Part shown: piece by piece, positions 49,346-61,109 of the stretch | Numbering within the stretch: position 1 is the first letter of the stretch | How the letters are laid out: every line of letters starts with the position of its first letter | From: Mesorhizobium loti | GTDB lineage: Bacteria; Pseudomonadota; Alphaproteobacteria; Rhizobiales; Rhizobiaceae | NCBI GenBank assembly: GCA_014189435.1 | Contig: CP050294.1 | Span: 372,001 to 436,000, forward strand | Length of the DNA: 64,000 bases | Direction: 5' to 3' | Notes under the pieces: generated by a model | Seen by the model: only the letters and a program-made list of their open reading frames with translations | The model's database searches: none | What the model was told of the DNA's origin: nothing | Position numbers and translations under genes: made by a program

Positions 49346-49736
49346 CCGTACTACTGGGCCAATTGCCATGTCATCTCCGTTGGTTGGGGGCAAAACTGTT
49401 ACAGCGGCTTCCCAAGGTTGATGTGCAAGAGAGGTGCCATCCTGAGGACGTAGCTGCGCGCTGATACTAAAGTTGGGCCGGCGCACCTTCACGTCGCGCT
49501 CTTCCTTCTTTCCTTCTTTTCGCGTTGAGGGCTGCGCACGAAATGCAACACGTTTCGCTATGGTGCGCCCTGTTCGATAGTCGACAGTTTGGGTCAATAG
49601 CGACAGTGTTGTTTGCATAGGATCGAAACGGCGCCGTAAAGTGAGAGCGGCGGTGCAAAAATAGTCCACGGTAGCGGCGGGATCGTCCCGCTTCGGGCGG
49701 CGTAAAAGCCGGCCACCTATTTCCCTTCTGCGACGA
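49346..49736. other. Gene-free stretch in IS debris
   Basis: I see no recognisable gene, repeat or terminal sequence in this 390-bp stretch. Frames here show no conserved motif. Confidence 0.35.
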
Positions 49737-50048
49737 ATGCAGGAGGGCCTGGGGATCTACACCGTGGAATTATATCTGAAGGTTCGACTGGCTTGCTCGG
49801 AAGGGATGAGCCGGCGTCATGCTGCAAAGCATTTCAACATATCGCGCGACAGCGTGGCCAAGATGCTGTCCTACTCGACGCCGCCTGGCTATCAGCGCCG
49901 GTCGCCGATCCGGCGTCCGAAGCTGGATGTGTTTGTTTCGACGATCGATCATTGGCTTGATGAGGACGTGAATGTGCCGCGCAAGCAGCGCCATACGGCC
50001 AAGCGGGTGTTCGACCGGCTTCGTGACGAGTGCGGTTTCACTGGTTTT
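49737..50048 (+). pseudogene. IS21-family IstA, N-terminal fragment (second subtype)
   Basis: Reads YTVELYLKVRLACSEGMSRR, HAAKHFNISRDSVAKMLSYS, PIRRPKLDVFVSTIDHWLDE and KQRHTAKRVFDRLRDECGFT, the N-terminal helix-turn-helix and linker of IstA. It is cut where an IS6 end begins near 50049. It is not closely related to the istA at 11374. Confidence 0.85.
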
Positions 50049-50095
50049 GTTGCAACGGCTGAATAGGGGCGCAGAGAGGCCTGATGCGAGGTCCA

Positions 50096-50299
50096 TCAGC
50101 CGGCGAGGATTTCGAACTGCTTGGCCAAGGACGGATTCGGATTGAAGGCGTACCTCGCCTGTCGCTTGCGCATCATGTGGATCATTTCGATGCCGGTCAG
50201 GATGGTGGCTGCGGTGGCCGTCGATTTGAAGCCGAGCATCGGCCGGACCCGGCGCTTGATGCGCCGATGGTCCTGCTCGATCCGATTGTTATCAGGCAT
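50096..50299 (-). pseudogene. IS6-family transposase, C-terminal half
   Basis: Reads NNRIEQDHRRIKRRVRPMLG, FKSTATAATILTGIEMIHMM and FNPNPSLAKQFEILAG, the end of an IS6-type transposase. The preceding part of the same protein lies at 52030-52330, so the IS110 between them (about 50300-52029) split one element. Confidence 0.88.
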
Positions 50300-50541
50300 G
50301 AATAGGCGCGACGCGCCAATCCGTATTTTCTTGCACGGATGGATCGACTACCGTCCACCTACCGGGATTGGGGTGTCGGGAGCACGCATGGCGGGCAGGC
50401 CGAAGTACCTGATGAACTGAGAGTTCGAGTTGTTATCTGGCCGCCCCCTTCGACTTGCCCGGTTGCGCTGCGAGCGCGGATCCGTAGTTGTCGTGTAGCC
50501 CGCCGGCTCCCATGGTTGCTGACCCTGGAAAGGAGCCGGGA

Positions 50542-51774
50542 ATGAGAATCATTGCCCTTGATGTTCACCGATCATTCGCCCAAATGGCGATCTTGGAGAA
50601 AGGCAAAATCCGGGATGCGGGGAGGATCGATCTTGAACGCAGCCGCCTGTTGCAGTTCGCCATGAAGCTCAAGCCGGATGACGAGATCGTCATCGAGGCA
50701 ACAGGCAATACAAGTGCGATCGTGCGACTATTGTCGCCTTTTGTGGGCCGCGTGGTTATAGCCAATCCGATCCTGGTCCGGGCCATCGCCTGGGCCAAGG
50801 TCAAGACCGACAAGATCGACGCGGCAGTGCTGGCGAAGCTTCATGCGAGTGGCTTTCTGCCTGAAGTCTGGATGCCGGACGAGGAAACCGAGACGCGTCG
50901 TCGCGTGGTGGCCGAACGAACGCAGCTCGTCTCCCAGATGACCCGTCTCAAAAACCGAATCCATTCCGTTCTGCACGCCAACCTGATCCCGCCCTACAAG
51001 GGCACCCTGTTCTCAAAGCGGGGCAGGGCTTGGCTGGAGGCTCAGCCGCTCGCCGAGGATCAGCGCCGTGTCGTCCTTCGCCATGCCGGTGAACTCGATC
51101 GCCTTGGTGGTGAGCTTGCACAAGTAGACAAGAGTCTCGCGCAGACGGCCCTCCAGGAGCCTCGGGTCAAGCGACTGATGACGATCACCGGCGTGAACGT
51201 CACGGTCGCGCTGAGTATCGTGGCGGCCATTGGCGATGTCGAACGGTTCTCATCACCGGAAAAGCTTGTCAGCTATTTTGGGCTCAACCCGCGGGTCCGG
51301 CAGTCCGGCGACAAGCCGGCCTATCACGGCCGCATCACCAAACAAGGCCGAGCCCACGCGCGGTCGATGCTGGTCGAGGCGGCGTGGGTCATTTCCGGCG
51401 TGCCTGGCCCGCTGCGGGCCTTCTTCATGCGCATCCGCGACAAGCGAGGTAAGCACGTTGCCGCGGTCGCGACTGCGCGCAAGCTGGCGGTCATCGTCTG
51501 GCACATGCTGACCAAGGACGAAAACTACATCTGGAGCCGCTCGGCGCTCCTGGATTGGAAGCTCCGAAAGCTGGAATTGACCGCCGGCTATCCGTCTCTT
51601 CGCGGCGGCAAGACAAAGGGATCTGCTGCCGACTACAGCAACAAGTCGGTACGCGAGAGCGAGCGCGAGACGATCGGCAACGCCGAGGAAGTCTACCGTC
51701 GCTTCGTCGCTACATGGAAACAGCAATCGCCGAAGGGGCGCTCGGGCGCCGCACATGAGGTGCGACGATCATAG
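50542..51774 (+). CDS. IS110-family transposase (IS116/IS902 type)
   Basis: A 410-residue transposase from ATG 50542 with AAAGGAGC upstream. N-terminal DEDD motifs: IIALDVHRSFAQMAILEKG, EIVIEATGNTSAIVRLL, VKTDKIDAAVLAKLHASGF. C-terminal: LMTITGVNVTVALSIVAAIG, LVSYFGLNPRVRQSGDKPAY, RARKLAVIVWHML-like sequence. It is intact and sits inside an IS6 copy. The 250 bp after it (51775-52029) are element end sequence without a gene. Confidence 0.92.
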   Translation: MRIIALDVHRSFAQMAILEKGKIRDAGRIDLERSRLLQFAMKLKPDDEIVIEATGNTSAIVRLLSPFVGRVVIANPILVRAIAWAKVKTDKIDAAVLAKLHASGFLPEVWMPDEETETRRRVVAERTQLVSQMTRLKNRIHSVLHANLIPPYKGTLFSKRGRAWLEAQPLAEDQRRVVLRHAGELDRLGGELAQVDKSLAQTALQEPRVKRLMTITGVNVTVALSIVAAIGDVERFSSPEKLVSYFGLNPRVRQSGDKPAYHGRITKQGRAHARSMLVEAAWVISGVPGPLRAFFMRIRDKRGKHVAAVATARKLAVIVWHMLTKDENYIWSRSALLDWKLRKLELTAGYPSLRGGKTKGSAADYSNKSVRESERETIGNAEEVYRRFVATWKQQSPKGRSGAAHEVRRS

Positions 51775-52029
51775 GCTGCGCGACAGGGTTGCAACCTCGA
51801 CCCTGTTCTTCGCCACGCGGTCACCCGAGCCGCGACAGAATAACAAAAACAGCTTCGCCGATCCATCCCGCAGCCGGCGAACGATAGCGACGTGCTCGCT
51901 CCGTCAAGGCCAAGTCGTGCATACTGCTCGCTGGCCTGCCGGCCAGCCCTGACTTTGCTGCGCGCGCCGCGGTCTCGACCGTCTGCCGGGACAGAACGCC
52001 CTGAGAGCACACTTCCAGGACATCAGAGC

Positions 52030-52330
52030 AGAACGGCCCTTGTCAAATACATCCGTGAGGTATTGGCTCTTGCGGATATGGATCGGTGGTTTGTGTGATC
52101 GCTCCCGCAGACGGCTTTCAGTATCGCAGGAAATGATTGCCTCACGATTGGTCTGACTGCCGTCGACGACGATGCGGTTCGGGCGTCCATGGTGTGCAAG
52201 CGCCTTGCGCAGGAAGCGTTTGGCCGCCGGAAGATCACGGTGTTCGCTGAAGAAGAATTCGACCGTGTCGCCGACGCTGTCGATGGCGCGGTAAAGGTAC
52301 ATCCAACGGCCGCGAACCTTGACCCGACTT
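52030..52330 (-). pseudogene. IS6-family transposase, central part
   Basis: Reads WMYLYRAIDSVGDTVEFFFS, EHRDLPAAKRFLRKALAHHG, RIVVDGSQTNREAIISCDTE and IRKSQYL, the DDE core of an IS6 transposase with the second Asp in VVDGSQTN. It connects to the half at 50096-50299. The N-terminus is missing upstream of about 52331. Confidence 0.88.
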
Positions 52331-52486
52331 GAACAGTTGGAGGTGAACGGATGGCGAACGCTGTCCGTTAAGCTATTGAATTCACTCGCCTCGAGTTTTC
52401 GGCGCGAAAATGTGTGGTAACAACATTTGATCTGCTAGCCGCATGTTGTATGGATTTTATGGCATTTATTCGCTAACAACGCTGGC

Positions 52487-53181
52487 ATGTTTGTCGTTGA
52501 GAGAGTCGCGCGCGGCCACCGCTATCTTTACCTCGTGGAAAGTGTCCGCGACGGCAAAACCGTTCGCCAGCGCACGATAAAGGCGCTGGGCCGCAAGGAT
52601 GCGCTGGTTGCCAGCGGCGAACTTGACAGATTGGCGGCCTCGATTGCGCGCCATGGCGAACGCAGCCTCATCCTGTCCGACATTGACGCGGGGCGAATTG
52701 CCTCTCGCCGCATCGGCGGTCCGCTGTTGTTCGGGCGGCTGTGGGAGCGGCTCGGGATCGGCGAGGTGCTGGAAGAGGTGCTGGAAGGGCGCCAGTTCGG
52801 CTTTGCGGTGGAACGGGCGGTGTTCGTTGGCACGCTGCATCGGCTGTTCGTCTCGGGCTCGGACCGCGACTGCGCGAACTGGATGGCCGATTATGGTATC
52901 GAGGGCGCCGAGGGTCTGGCGCTCCATCACTTTTACCGGGCCATGGCGTGGCTGGGCGAGGAACTCGGCGAAAAGGCGCAAGGCGCGCTGGTGGCGCGCT
53001 GCGTGAAAGACGCGATCGAGGAAAAGCTCTTCGCGCGCCGGCAGGACCTGTTCACCGACCTCAGCCTTGTGTTCATGGACACCACCTCGTTATCCTTCTA
53101 CGGCGCGGGCGGCGAGACGCTGGGCAAGCGCGGGCATTCCAAGGACTTCCGCCCCGATCTGGCGCAAATGATCCTGGCGCG
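52487..53181 (+). pseudogene. IS1634 (IS4-group) transposase, N-terminal half
   Basis: Starts MFVVERVARGHRYLYLVESV and shows LGRKDALVASGELDRLAASI, the ISGLLFGRLWERLGIGEVLE-like block, and the first catalytic Asp in VFMDTTSLSFYGAGGETLGK with GHSKDFRPDLAQMILA. It is cut at 53181 by IS5 copy E. The C-terminal half of the same type of protein begins at 316 of this window, also next to an IS5 end. Confidence 0.88.
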
Positions 53182-54293
53182 GCGTTGGTGCGCGGATATG
53201 AAATCGAACGCATTTCGATCTTTAATGTAGTTGGTTATGCCTGCGTGACTTGACGCCGGATAGACTCCGGGCGTGCCCATGCCAGCATGCGGTTGAGAAC
53301 GATGCAACCGATGGCAACCTCGGTCTGTTGAGCCGGAAGAGAGCGTGCTCGCAGGCGCCGTCCGATCAGCCCCTTGTATCGTCCGATGGCTGTTTCGCTC
53401 AGCGCCCGCTTGCCGTAGCCGGTGGCTGCCTGCCATTTCAGCCGACCGTCGCTTGCGATTGCGGCAATGTGCTTGTCCCTTTGACCAGGCGGTCCGGCAT
53501 CACCGCTTTCCACCGCCGTGGAACGCGGTGGAATGACGATGTTCGCGGTTGCGCTGTGCTGCAGGATAGACCGATAGGTTGGCTTGCCGTCATAGGCTCC
53601 GTCGGCTGTGAACTGGTCGATCTCGCCGTCGATCTGATCGAGAAGCGGTGCCACCTGGGAAGGATCATCCGTGTCCTGATCTGTCAGCCTTTGGGCAATG
53701 ATCGCGCCACTTTTGGCATCCACTGCCAGATGCAGCTTGCGCCAGTTGCGACGTGATCTGGCGCCATGTTTCTGCTCCAGCCATTGCCCGGCGCCGTAGA
53801 CTTTCAATCCCGTGCTATCGACAAGCACATGCAGCGGGCCGTCCGGCAGCGGCGGGTTTCGTCGGGCTGATGGCTCCCACTTCTGTGCCCGACGGCTCAG
53901 CGTCGTATGATCTGGAACTGGGACTTTCAGCCCCATGAGATCCAGCAGCGAGTGGAGCAATCCCTCGGTCTGGCGCAGCCGCATTGCGAAGACGCAACCC
54001 AGCGTCAGCGCTGTCTCAATGGCGAGATCGGAATACCGGGCTTGGCCGCCGCGGGTCTTGCGTCGCGGAGCGCGCCATCCCGCCAGTGCCTCCGGCGTTA
54101 CCCATAAGGTCAGGCTACCACGCCGGCGCAGACCTGCTTCGTAGTCACGCCAATTCGTCACCCTGAATGTCATCTTTCCGACGTGATGACGACGATCTGC
54201 GTTGTGTTTGTACGGCATGGCACTCGCATCAAGCTGATTTCGATCCTGCCTGCCTATCGCCAAACCGTTGACAAAAGATCCATGCACCAACGC
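53182..54293 (-). mobile_element. IS5-family element, copy E
   Basis: Both terminal repeats (GCGTTGGTGC and GCACCAACGC) are present. Left flank is the IS1634 half-gene; right flank is a short IS66 end (CATCGCTTAC) followed by IS5b. No matching target duplication. Confidence 0.88.
53235..54218 (-). CDS. IS5-family transposase
   Basis: A complete 327-residue copy starting MPYKHNADRRHH, nearly identical to those at 6308, 8063 and 15693, with all DDE motifs. No damage seen. Confidence 0.93.
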   Translation of the reverse strand: MPYKHNADRRHHVGKMTFRVTNWRDYEAGLRRRGSLTLWVTPEALAGWRAPRRKTRGGQARYSDLAIETALTLGCVFAMRLRQTEGLLHSLLDLMGLKVPVPDHTTLSRRAQKWEPSARRNPPLPDGPLHVLVDSTGLKVYGAGQWLEQKHGARSRRNWRKLHLAVDAKSGAIIAQRLTDQDTDDPSQVAPLLDQIDGEIDQFTADGAYDGKPTYRSILQHSATANIVIPPRSTAVESGDAGPPGQRDKHIAAIASDGRLKWQAATGYGKRALSETAIGRYKGLIGRRLRARSLPAQQTEVAIGCIVLNRMLAWARPESIRRQVTQA

Positions 54294-55042
54294 TCATCGC
54301 TTACCTATGATCGATGACTGCGTCGTAAGTCGGGTTTCCGTCATAGGCGCCGTCAGCAGTAAACTGTCCGATCGGACCGCCAATCTGGTCGAGTAGTGGC
54401 TCAACTTGAGAGACATCGCCAGTGTCCTGATCAGTCAGGGTATGGGCAATGATCTCGCCGCTGTCGGCATCCAGTGCCAGATGCAGCTTGCGCCAACTGC
54501 GACGGGATCTGGCGCCGTGCTTCTCCTCCAGCCACTGACCCGCGCCGTAGACCTGCAGGCCGGTGCTGTCGACAAGAACATGCACTGGTCCCTCCGGCGG
54601 AACCTGGCGATCATGCCGTTTGTTGGGCGATTGCCATGTCCGCGCCCGACGGCTCAGGGTGGTATGATCGGGGACAGCGAGCGCCAGCCCCATCAGTTGC
54701 AGCACCGATTCCAGCAAGCCTTCTGCCTGGCGCAGCCGCAGGCCAAACACAAGGCCCAGCGTCAAGGTGGTCTCGATCGCCAGATCAGAATAGCGGTGCT
54801 GGCCGCCACGTGTCTTGCGTCTTGGCGCTGCCACCTGGACAGGGCTTCCGGCGTCACCCACAGGGTCAAACTGCCGCGATGACGAAGTCCGGCCTCATAT
54901 TCTGGCCAGTTCGTCACCCTGAACTTCATCTTCTCAATATGATGGCGGCGGCTGGTATTGTGTTTGAAAGGCATGGCTACGCTACAAAGGCTATTGCGGT
55001 GACCGCTTGCCTAAACCCACACCAATAAACGATCCGTGCACC
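54294..55042 (-). pseudogene. IS5b element, both ends damaged
   Basis: The transposase start is at 54974 (MPFKHNTSRRHH). A one-base loss near 54830 breaks the frame (the copy at 43160 has an extra T there). The later part (RKTRGGQHRYSDLAIETTLT, LVDSTGLQVYGAGQWLEEKH) runs to FTADGAYDGNPTYDAVIDHR and ends at 54301, where an IS66 end remnant begins. The outer end at 55042 abuts an IS1111-type element. Confidence 0.87.
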
Positions 55043-55044
55043 AT

Positions 55045-56398
55045 GTGTAGACGCCCGTTTGGCAAGAGGAATCTTTAGTTGGCATTGCGCGTTGTCGGGT
55101 GCTGACATGTGTCCGGCCTGTGATGCGGCTTTCACACATGCCGCGGGCCCTTATGGTGTTCGCAGGTCAGGTCCAAATCAACGCCGCGTGCTCTTGAGAC
55201 ACTTTGGTGCACACTGGTTTTCCTGATCCCGTCTCACGACCGTTGCGCCATACTTCCGATGACCTCTCTCGCTGCGACGTCCCCTCGGTTACGTTGGCTT
55301 TAGACCGCAGCAACCGGAGCTCTGTATATTCCTCCCTTGGCCATGATAGCCCAGATCATTCGCGCCATCTTGTTGGCAAGCGCCACCCTCACCAGCATCG
55401 GTGGTTTATGCGCCAGCATCTTGGCCAGCCACGTGCCTGGTGTTGCACCCTTGCGGGCGGGCGCGCCACACAAGCTCGCTATTGGCCCCTATGATCAGGA
55501 GCCGCCGCAGAGATCGATCCCCCATCTTCGTCGTGGAGCCGAGACGCTGTTTGCCGCCTGTCGAATGTTGTCGCGGCACAAGCCCAAGCCATGCGGCGAA
55601 GTCCCGCCCACGTTTGAAGGTTTCAGGCGATGGCGCCAGAGCCACCAGTGCGGTGGCAATCAATGGGCCAATTCCGGGAACTGTCATCAACCGGCGTGCG
55701 GTCTCATCTTCACGAGCCCGGCGCACAATCTGTGCATCCAGCACGCGAATCTGATCATTCAGTTGGGACAAGCTTGCTGTCAGAAACCGCAGAGCAGTCC
55801 GCGCAGTTTCTGGAAGAGCCGTTTGCGGATCCTCAATCATCGCAATCAGTTTCGAAGCGAAGCTTAAACCCTGCGGCACGACTTCACCAAATTCCGCAAG
55901 GTGGCCGCGCAGCGCATTGATCTGCGTGCGCTGCCGGATCAGCAGATCGCGGGTGCGCAACACCACTGCTGCGGCTTGTCTTTCTTCGCTCTTCACGGCA
56001 ACAAAGCGCATCGTTGGTCGTTGCGCCGCCTCGCAGATCGCCTCAGCATCAGCCATGTCGTTCTTCTGCCGCTTCAAAAAGGGCTTCACGTAGGCCGGTG
56101 GGATCATACGGACTTCGTGTCCCAAATGCCCTATCTCACGCGCCCAGAAATGCGAGCTTCCGCAGGCTTCCATCGCAACCAGGCACCGTGGCAGGCCACC
56201 AAAGAATTTCAAAACCTGCCCGCGCCGCAATTGCTTGCGAAACACAACAGCACCTGTTTCGTCAGCCCCGTGGACCTGAAACACGTTCTTGGCTAAATCC
56301 AAACCGATCGTACGAACTTCGCTCATGATGCCCATCTCCAATGGTGGTTTAAACAACTCCACTTTGCCACACACTGCGGTCGTCGCGGGCGTCTACAC
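55045..56398 (-). mobile_element. IS1111-type (IS110 family) element, copy 3, complete
   Basis: Same 13-bp terminal repeats and length as copy 2, and again placed next to an IS5b end on the left with CATCAACGCC on the right. Confidence 0.87.
55300..56326 (-). pseudogene. IS1111-type transposase with a conserved frameshift
   Basis: Start ATG 56326. Almost identical to the copy at 44256-45285, with a 3-bp deletion (RTQINALRG instead of RTQTINALRG) and the same shift in the LVWRARPQG region. The first frame ends at 55406, the second at 55300. Confidence 0.85.
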
Positions 56399-56476
56399 CA
56401 TCAACGCCCGTGAACAGCGATGGGCGTCCGAACTCCGGCTGCGCGCCATCGTCAAACGTCACACAGTCGAATTTTC

Positions 56477-57283
56477 TTACGGAAGGCCCTGCTGCGCAAT
56501 GGTCGGACCCTCTTTGAGAAGGGCCACTGCCCGCGTCCATCCGGCAGAGGCGCCTTTGATCTTTACCGGAAAGCAGGTAACCGTAAAGCCCTTGGCCGGA
56601 AGCTGGTCGAGGTTGGTCAGTTTTTCGAGGTGGCAATAGCCGATCTCGGCTCCCGCCTTGTGTCCTTCCCAGATGATGCTGGCGTCGCCAGTTTCAGCGT
56701 AACGTTTGGCGGTGAAGGGGAAGGGGGCATCCCAGCTCCATGCGTCCGTGCCGGTCACCCGCACGCCGCGTGAGGTCAGGAAAAGCGTGGCCTCACGGCC
56801 CATGCCGCACCCCTTGCCCAGATAGGCCGGGCTGCCATAAGCGGCGGCGGCCGAAGTGTTGACCAGTACAATTTCCAGCGGGCTCAACGTGTGGTCTATG
56901 CGGGCAAGCTCGGCCTCAACGTCGGCGGCAGTCACCACATAACCGTCTGGCAGATGACGGAAGTCCAGCTTCACACCCGGCTGCATACACCAGTCCAGCG
57001 GTACTTCGTCGATGGTCATTGCCCGTTCTCCACCGTTCATGGTGGGGTGATAGTGCCATGGCGCATCAAGGTGGGTGCCGTTGTGCGTGTTGACCTTGCA
57101 CTCTTCCACTGCCCAGCCATAGCCACCGGGCAGCTGATCCACGCCGAGTCCGGGAAAGAACGTCACCATGCCTTCGGCGCTTTCGCGATGCCCGACATAG
57201 GTGATTGCGGGGCGGATCGGCGGCGGGTCCGCTGGCGTTTCATTGTCGAGGGCGATGGAGAGATCGATGATGCGGCGGGCCAT
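56477..57283 (-). CDS. Cyclase-family hydrolase (kynurenine-formamidase-like)
   Basis: A 268-residue protein from ATG 57283 (MARRIIDLSIALDNETPADP), with GAGGAACTCC upstream. The metal-binding motif of the family, NTHNGTHLDAPWHYHP (His/Asp ligands), is present, as are YVVTAADVEAEL and the late CHLEKLTNLDQLPAKGFTV block. Members are metal-dependent amidohydrolases acting on formamides or cyclic amides; the substrate here is not evident. The TetR-like remnant at 61110-61299 may once have been its divergent or adjacent regulator before IS630 inserted between them (inference). It is intact although surrounded by IS DNA. Confidence 0.88.
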   Translation of the reverse strand: MARRIIDLSIALDNETPADPPPIRPAITYVGHRESAEGMVTFFPGLGVDQLPGGYGWAVEECKVNTHNGTHLDAPWHYHPTMNGGERAMTIDEVPLDWCMQPGVKLDFRHLPDGYVVTAADVEAELARIDHTLSPLEIVLVNTSAAAAYGSPAYLGKGCGMGREATLFLTSRGVRVTGTDAWSWDAPFPFTAKRYAETGDASIIWEGHKAGAEIGYCHLEKLTNLDQLPAKGFTVTCFPVKIKGASAGWTRAVALLKEGPTIAQQGLP

Positions 57284-57442
57284 GGAGTTCCTCCTCAATA
57301 ATCATTCGAAGACACAGCCGACGACGTCAGCGCTGGTATCTTTGCACCCTTTACCCGGAAGCGGAAAAGATCAAACAAAATCAATGCAAAATGCTTCCCG
57401 CGCACAGGTCTCCTAGTGTACCGTCGCAGTGATTATGACGGG

Positions 57443-58366
<924 letters not shown>

Positions 58367-59330
58367 TGTAGATTCACCTACGGCTCTTCCACCAAGAAGG
58401 GCTTTGGGAATGAACATACGATATCGGGTCGAACTCAGCCAATCCGAACGAGACGAGCTGCGTGCTTTGGTGAGCGGGGGTAAACTGCCGGTGCGGCGGC
58501 TCAAGCGGATGCAGATCCTGCTGGCCGCCGACGCCGGGGTCGCCGACGAGGCCATCGCCATCTCGGTGCAGACCAGCGACTCGACCATCTACCGCACCAA
58601 GAAGCGCTTTGTGGAGATCAGCCTGGAGGCCGCCCTCAGTGAAGGGCCGCGTCCGGGGGCGGCTCGCAAACTGAGCGGCAAGCAGGAGGTGCAACTGGTG
58701 GCGCTGGCCTGTTCTGATCCGCCGCAGGGATGCGCCCGGTGGACTTTGAAGCTTCTGGCCAACGCCCTGGTCGAAGTGATCGAACACCCGAGCGTCTCAC
58801 GCGACACCGTCCGCCGGCGGTTGAACGACAACGATCTGAAGCCCTGGCAACAGAAGATGTGGTGCATCGCCAATATCGATGGGGAATACATCGCCCGCAT
58901 GGAGGATCTCCTCGATCTCTATGCCGAGCCGCATGATCCCAAGCGACCGGTGGTCTGCTTCGATGAAAGTCCGATCCAGCTCATCGGCGAGGTGCGTCGT
59001 GCCCATCGTGCCGAAACCCGGAAAGCGATACCGCTACGACTCCGAGTACAAGCGTAACGGCACGGCCAACCTCTTTGTCATGGTCGACGCCAACCGGTCG
59101 TGGCGCAAGGTCAAGGTCACCGACCGGCGCGCCAACGAGGACTTCGCCGTCTGCATGCGCGACCTGGTCGACGTGGACTATCCCGGCGCCGACAAGGTCC
59201 GCGTCGTGATGGATAACCTATCAACCCACACCGCCTCCGCTGTCTATCAGACCTTTCCAGCAGTCGAGGCGCATCGGATCTTGCGACGCCTGGAGTTCCA
59301 CTACACACCCAGGCACGCCAGTTGGCTTAT

Positions 59331-60878
59331 ATGAGGAGGGTCAAGCGGGAACTTCTATCTAGGGCGGCATTTTCTACCTACGGTGACTGCGGCATCCACG
59401 GTCTGAGCCTGATTGCATGACGGGCTCGTTGCCGAGCCAGATCCAACTTATATACGGTCGCTGTTCGAGACAGCGGCACCAACATCCCGCTTGCGGCGGA
59501 CAACGGCTCAGGCGGACGAGACCATTCTCAAACAGCGGCATTCGAAGCCATCCAACTGGTCGGTTCGTCCCACCTGGATCCGCCAGGACTGATCGGGTCC
59601 TGGAAGATTGCGGAATTCAGTTTGATGAGTAACGCATCAGGCGGTCTTCACGATCGCCCCCTCGATGACGACGCCCGCATTGACGTATTTCCACAGCGCG
59701 ACGAGCAGCTTGCGGGCGAGCGCGACGATCGTCGTCTTCTTGAGACGGCCGCCGTTCTGCTTGACCCGGTCCTCGAACCACAAGGTGAGTGCCGATCGCG
59801 GTTGATGGCGCAGCCACAGCCAGGCGAGTTGGATCAGCGTCGTCCGCAGCCTTGGATTGCCGGCTTTCGAAACCCCCTGCTCGTGATCGACCGAGCCGCT
59901 TTGCCAGGGTGTCGGCGCAAGACCAGCATAGGCGGCAACTTGTCGTCGGTTGTCAAAGTGACGCGACAGTCCTTCCGACCACAAGACGGCGGCAAACTCC
60001 GGACCGATCCCTTTCAGGTTGAGCAGCATCGCCGGTGCCGGCGAGACGGCCTCAGCGGCAGCGAGCATGGCATCGCGTTCGGCCTCGACCACCTTGATCT
60101 GCTCCAGCAGCAGTTCGAGCCGATCAAGTTCCCGGCTGATCTGCGCCTTCAGATGTGCCGGTAGCGGTCGGCCGTCGCCGGTCTTCATCTCCTCCAGTTG
60201 CTTGCGCCGGGCGCGGCGCAGCGGTTCGTAGCCGGACACGCCCTGGCTGAACAAAAGGCCCTTGATGCGGTTGACGTGGCGTACGCGCTCGTTGGTCAAC
60301 GCCTTACGCTCGCGCGCAATGCGGCGACGGTCCTCCTCCGCTGGCGTCGGTACCCGCAGCATCGCACAGACCCGCGGCTCGCCCCTTTTATAGGCGAGCA
60401 GCGCGCGCACCAGCGCCTCGCCATCGATCTTGTCGGTCTTTGCCCGGCGCCGCCGGCGTGAGGTCGCAATCGAGGCCGGATCGACGACGTGGCTTTCGAT
60501 GCCTTCGGTCTGCAGAACGCGATGGATCCAAAAACCGTCGAGCCCGGCCTCCTGGATGACGATGATCGGAAAGCATCGTCCGGTTCGTGCCTCTGCCTTC
60601 CTTTTGAGTTCAGCAAATCGATCCAGCAGTCCGGCGACATCGCCGGCGGCCGCCGCATGTTTCGACATCTTCTCGCCGCCGCCCGGCGACAGCGAGGTGA
60701 TCAACCATTTCGAGCGGCTGAGTTCGAATGAGACGAAAATTGCGCCAAGATCAGTGCGGATAGCGGTCGGCGCTTCGGATCGGTTAGCTGCTGCAACGGG
60801 CATGCTTATCTCCAGAGTAAGGTATTAAGTACGCGACCTCACTTTGCCAGAGCGCAGATCGCTATCCACCCTCCTCAT
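59331..60878 (-). mobile_element. IS110-family element with 11-bp inverted ends
   Basis: ATGAGGAGGGT at 59331-59341 and its exact complement at 60868-60878 bound the element, which lies exactly where the IS630 transposase reading is broken. The 295 bp before the gene (59342-59636) carry no other gene. Confidence 0.82.
59637..60803 (-). CDS. IS110-family transposase
   Basis: A 388-residue transposase from ATG 60803 with GGAGATAAGC upstream. The N-terminus AIFVSFELSRSKWLITSLSP has Glu where most IS110 enzymes have the first catalytic Asp, a variation I recall in this subgroup. Further motifs: VIQEAGLDGFWIHRVL, KTDKIDGEALVRALLAY, and in the C-terminal domain LLNLKGIGPEFAAVLW and AYAGLAPTPWQSGSVDHEQG with the Ser. 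It looks intact. Confidence 0.9.
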   Translation of the reverse strand: MPVAAANRSEAPTAIRTDLGAIFVSFELSRSKWLITSLSPGGGEKMSKHAAAAGDVAGLLDRFAELKRKAEARTGRCFPIIVIQEAGLDGFWIHRVLQTEGIESHVVDPASIATSRRRRRAKTDKIDGEALVRALLAYKRGEPRVCAMLRVPTPAEEDRRRIARERKALTNERVRHVNRIKGLLFSQGVSGYEPLRRARRKQLEEMKTGDGRPLPAHLKAQISRELDRLELLLEQIKVVEAERDAMLAAAEAVSPAPAMLLNLKGIGPEFAAVLWSEGLSRHFDNRRQVAAYAGLAPTPWQSGSVDHEQGVSKAGNPRLRTTLIQLAWLWLRHQPRSALTLWFEDRVKQNGGRLKKTTIVALARKLLVALWKYVNAGVVIEGAIVKTA

Positions 60879-61109
60879 GGGATCTCAACATCGTCGAGAT
60901 CGAAATCGGCGTCATGCGCCGCCAATGTCTTGATCGCCGCATCGCTAGCCGCGACCTCCTTGAAACAGAGATCCGGACCTGGGAACGCCGCCGCACCGAA
61001 AGTGGCGCCCGCATCCGCTGGATGTTCTCCACACAGCAGGCCCGAGCGAAGATGGCAAAATCCTATCCCACGCCGTCTCTCAAAGAGTCATAATCACCGC
61101 GACGCGACA

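Larger units (their letters stand above)
58410..61093 (+). pseudogene. IS630-family transposase, frameshifted and interrupted by IS110
   Basis: From ATG 58410 the first part ([20 protein letters not shown]) has the helix-turn-helix and the first catalytic Asp in [15 protein letters not shown]. Near 58995 the frame shifts; the next frame gives GTANLFVMVDANRSWRKVKV and VRVVMDNLSTHTASAVY with the second Asp, and HYTPRHASWL. An IS110 sits between 59331 and 60878. The gene then resumes NIVEIEIGVMRRQCLDRRIA to MFSTQQARAKMAKSYP and TAA 61093. Confidence 0.85.
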
